A DNA stretch of 64,000 bases from Porpolomopsis calyptriformis (lineage: Eukaryota; Basidiomycota; Agaricomycetes; Agaricales; Hygrophoraceae): contig OX621166.1 of the NCBI GenBank assembly GCA_951640195.1, forward strand, positions 1,232,501-1,296,500, written 5' to 3'. Below the pieces are notes generated by a model that saw only the letters and a list, made by a program, of their open reading frames with translations, made no database searches and was not told where the DNA came from. The position numbers and the translations under genes were made by a program. Shown piece by piece: positions 59,179 to 64,000 of the stretch. The stretch's first letter is position 1. Each line of letters begins with the position of its first letter.

Positions 59179-60102
59179 GTATAAAAAGGTGAGCGCTGCT
59201 CGAAAGAACGACGGATCCGACTGGCGGATGGAAGAAGAAAGAAAGAGAAAAGGAGGACGAGCGGGAGTAAACGCTAAAGGCTGTCCAGTGTTAAGGAAGA
59301 CGTTGGGAAGAAAGGGGGATTGAGGTGATCCGGAAGGTTTTTATAGGCGATCGCAGTGACTGGCGGTGACTTGCCAACGGTTACGATCAAATAAATTTAT
59401 TCAAATTACAGCGCTTATCGGCAACGTTCGTCTGTGAAGACATGCGGCCACGGCTACGGTACTCGAGAAATAAATATGGTTCAAATATTCTCTGCGGCAA
59501 CGAACGAATCGTGTAGGGAATTTTTTTTTTTCAGGGGACTGTAAAACCCCTGGTGAATTTGGGTGAATATTCTCTGCGTCAACTTCAACTTATCTAACGA
59601 TGACACGAACGAATAGTCACGATTCGTGTAGTGTTCAGGGAATTAGGTTTGGTAAATTTCCGTAAATTTCAGGGGACTGTAAAATGCTTAGTTGCTGCGA
59701 GTTGAGTTCCAGCTCGAGTACTTTTATAACCTACAAGGTCGACCGTGCATTTTTTCGTGGCAGTCTTTCACGTCTCGCTCCATTTATATAGAATGGCACC
59801 ATCGTTCTGTTTCTATATACAATATCTCATAATGCATAGCCTCATAATGCATAGGCTTTGGCTAGGACCAAATGTTACCTCGCAGCCAAATTGCCATCTC
59901 ATAATGCATACATTATGAGAAATTGTACTGTAATCGCCGATGAATAAATCCTGTACAAGGTTCACTGCCGTCGAAGAACGGCGCTAAATCTAGTAGATGT
60001 ATGATTCCATCAGAGGGAACTCACTGAATTTACTGGGTGAACCAGACCCGAATCGTGCACCACTAAAATAAAGCCGTTGCCATATCATCACGTGATTTAA
60101 CC
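59179..60102. other. Spacer with short repeats
   Basis: No gene seen. TTCAGGGGACTGTAAAA occurs near 59530 and 59668. CTCATAATGCATA occurs three times (59826, 59841, 59898), the last forming a hairpin with CATTATGAGA. Confidence 0.55.
60088..60095. promoter_or_regulatory. TCACGTGA palindrome upstream of PEX1
   Basis: 8-mer palindrome seven bases before ATG 60103. Confidence 0.5.

Positions 60103-64000
<3,898 letters not shown>

Overview
The window is nuclear DNA of a filamentous basidiomycete, most likely a mushroom-forming Agaricomycete. Genes are dense and on both strands, with many introns of about 50-60 bp (GT...AG). The gene set is fungal: a trifunctional GATase-IGPS-PRAI tryptophan gene, the NADPH-oxidase regulator NoxR, a Slt2-type MAP kinase, a Drs2-type flippase, a phosphoinositide phospholipase C and PEX1. 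NACHT-WD40 (NLR-like) relics are typical of agaric genomes. No CRISPR, prokaryotic operon or recognisable tRNA was seen.

Region 1 (1-11,300) is a transposon graveyard inside an NLR gene. A decayed NACHT-WD40 gene (261-2331, resuming at 8027-8644) is split by a solo LTR of 359 bp (TG...CA, 5-bp duplication CAGGA). That LTR is itself split by a 5,330-bp DNA transposon (2473-7802, 6-bp duplication TACCAT). The transposon carries an apparently intact integrase-core (DDE) transposase and two passenger genes, one BTB-like and one with a Cys/His-rich N-terminus. A second LTR copy, inverted, lies at the left edge. A small unknown three-exon gene (9348-10177) separates the first seven WD40 blades from five more blades and an NLR-type C-terminus (10383-11309).

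Region 2 (12,481-23,344) holds, all on the minus strand, a P4-ATPase flippase, a TFIIIA-like zinc-finger protein and an Ams2/SPT21-like protein. They are followed by a plus-strand repeat protein with RVxF-like units.

Region 3 (23,345-28,433) is gene-poor. It has a tandem repeat array, a duplicated and decayed copy of the TRP1 3' end, a hypothetical gene with a possible PD-(D/E)xK signature, a 1-kb TIR element containing a nested 108-bp MITE, and a small orphan ORF.

Region 4 (28,434-47,011) is mostly housekeeping and signalling: TRP1 and noxR divergent from a shared 0.3-kb promoter, PLC, the MAPK, a DUF300/Ost-alpha membrane protein, an ankyrin protein, and a thioredoxin with a long low-complexity tail. 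A relic of kinesin-light-chain-type TPRs lies between noxR and PLC.

Region 5 (47,393-64,000) has two convergent RING-IBR-RING-like genes (one fused to a vWA domain), an EgtB-like gene apparently without the usual methyltransferase half, three small membrane or secreted proteins, and the 5' part of PEX1, which runs off the window. TCACGTGA palindromes sit just upstream of the thioredoxin, a membrane-protein gene and PEX1. Exon boundaries were read by eye and are approximate unless stated.
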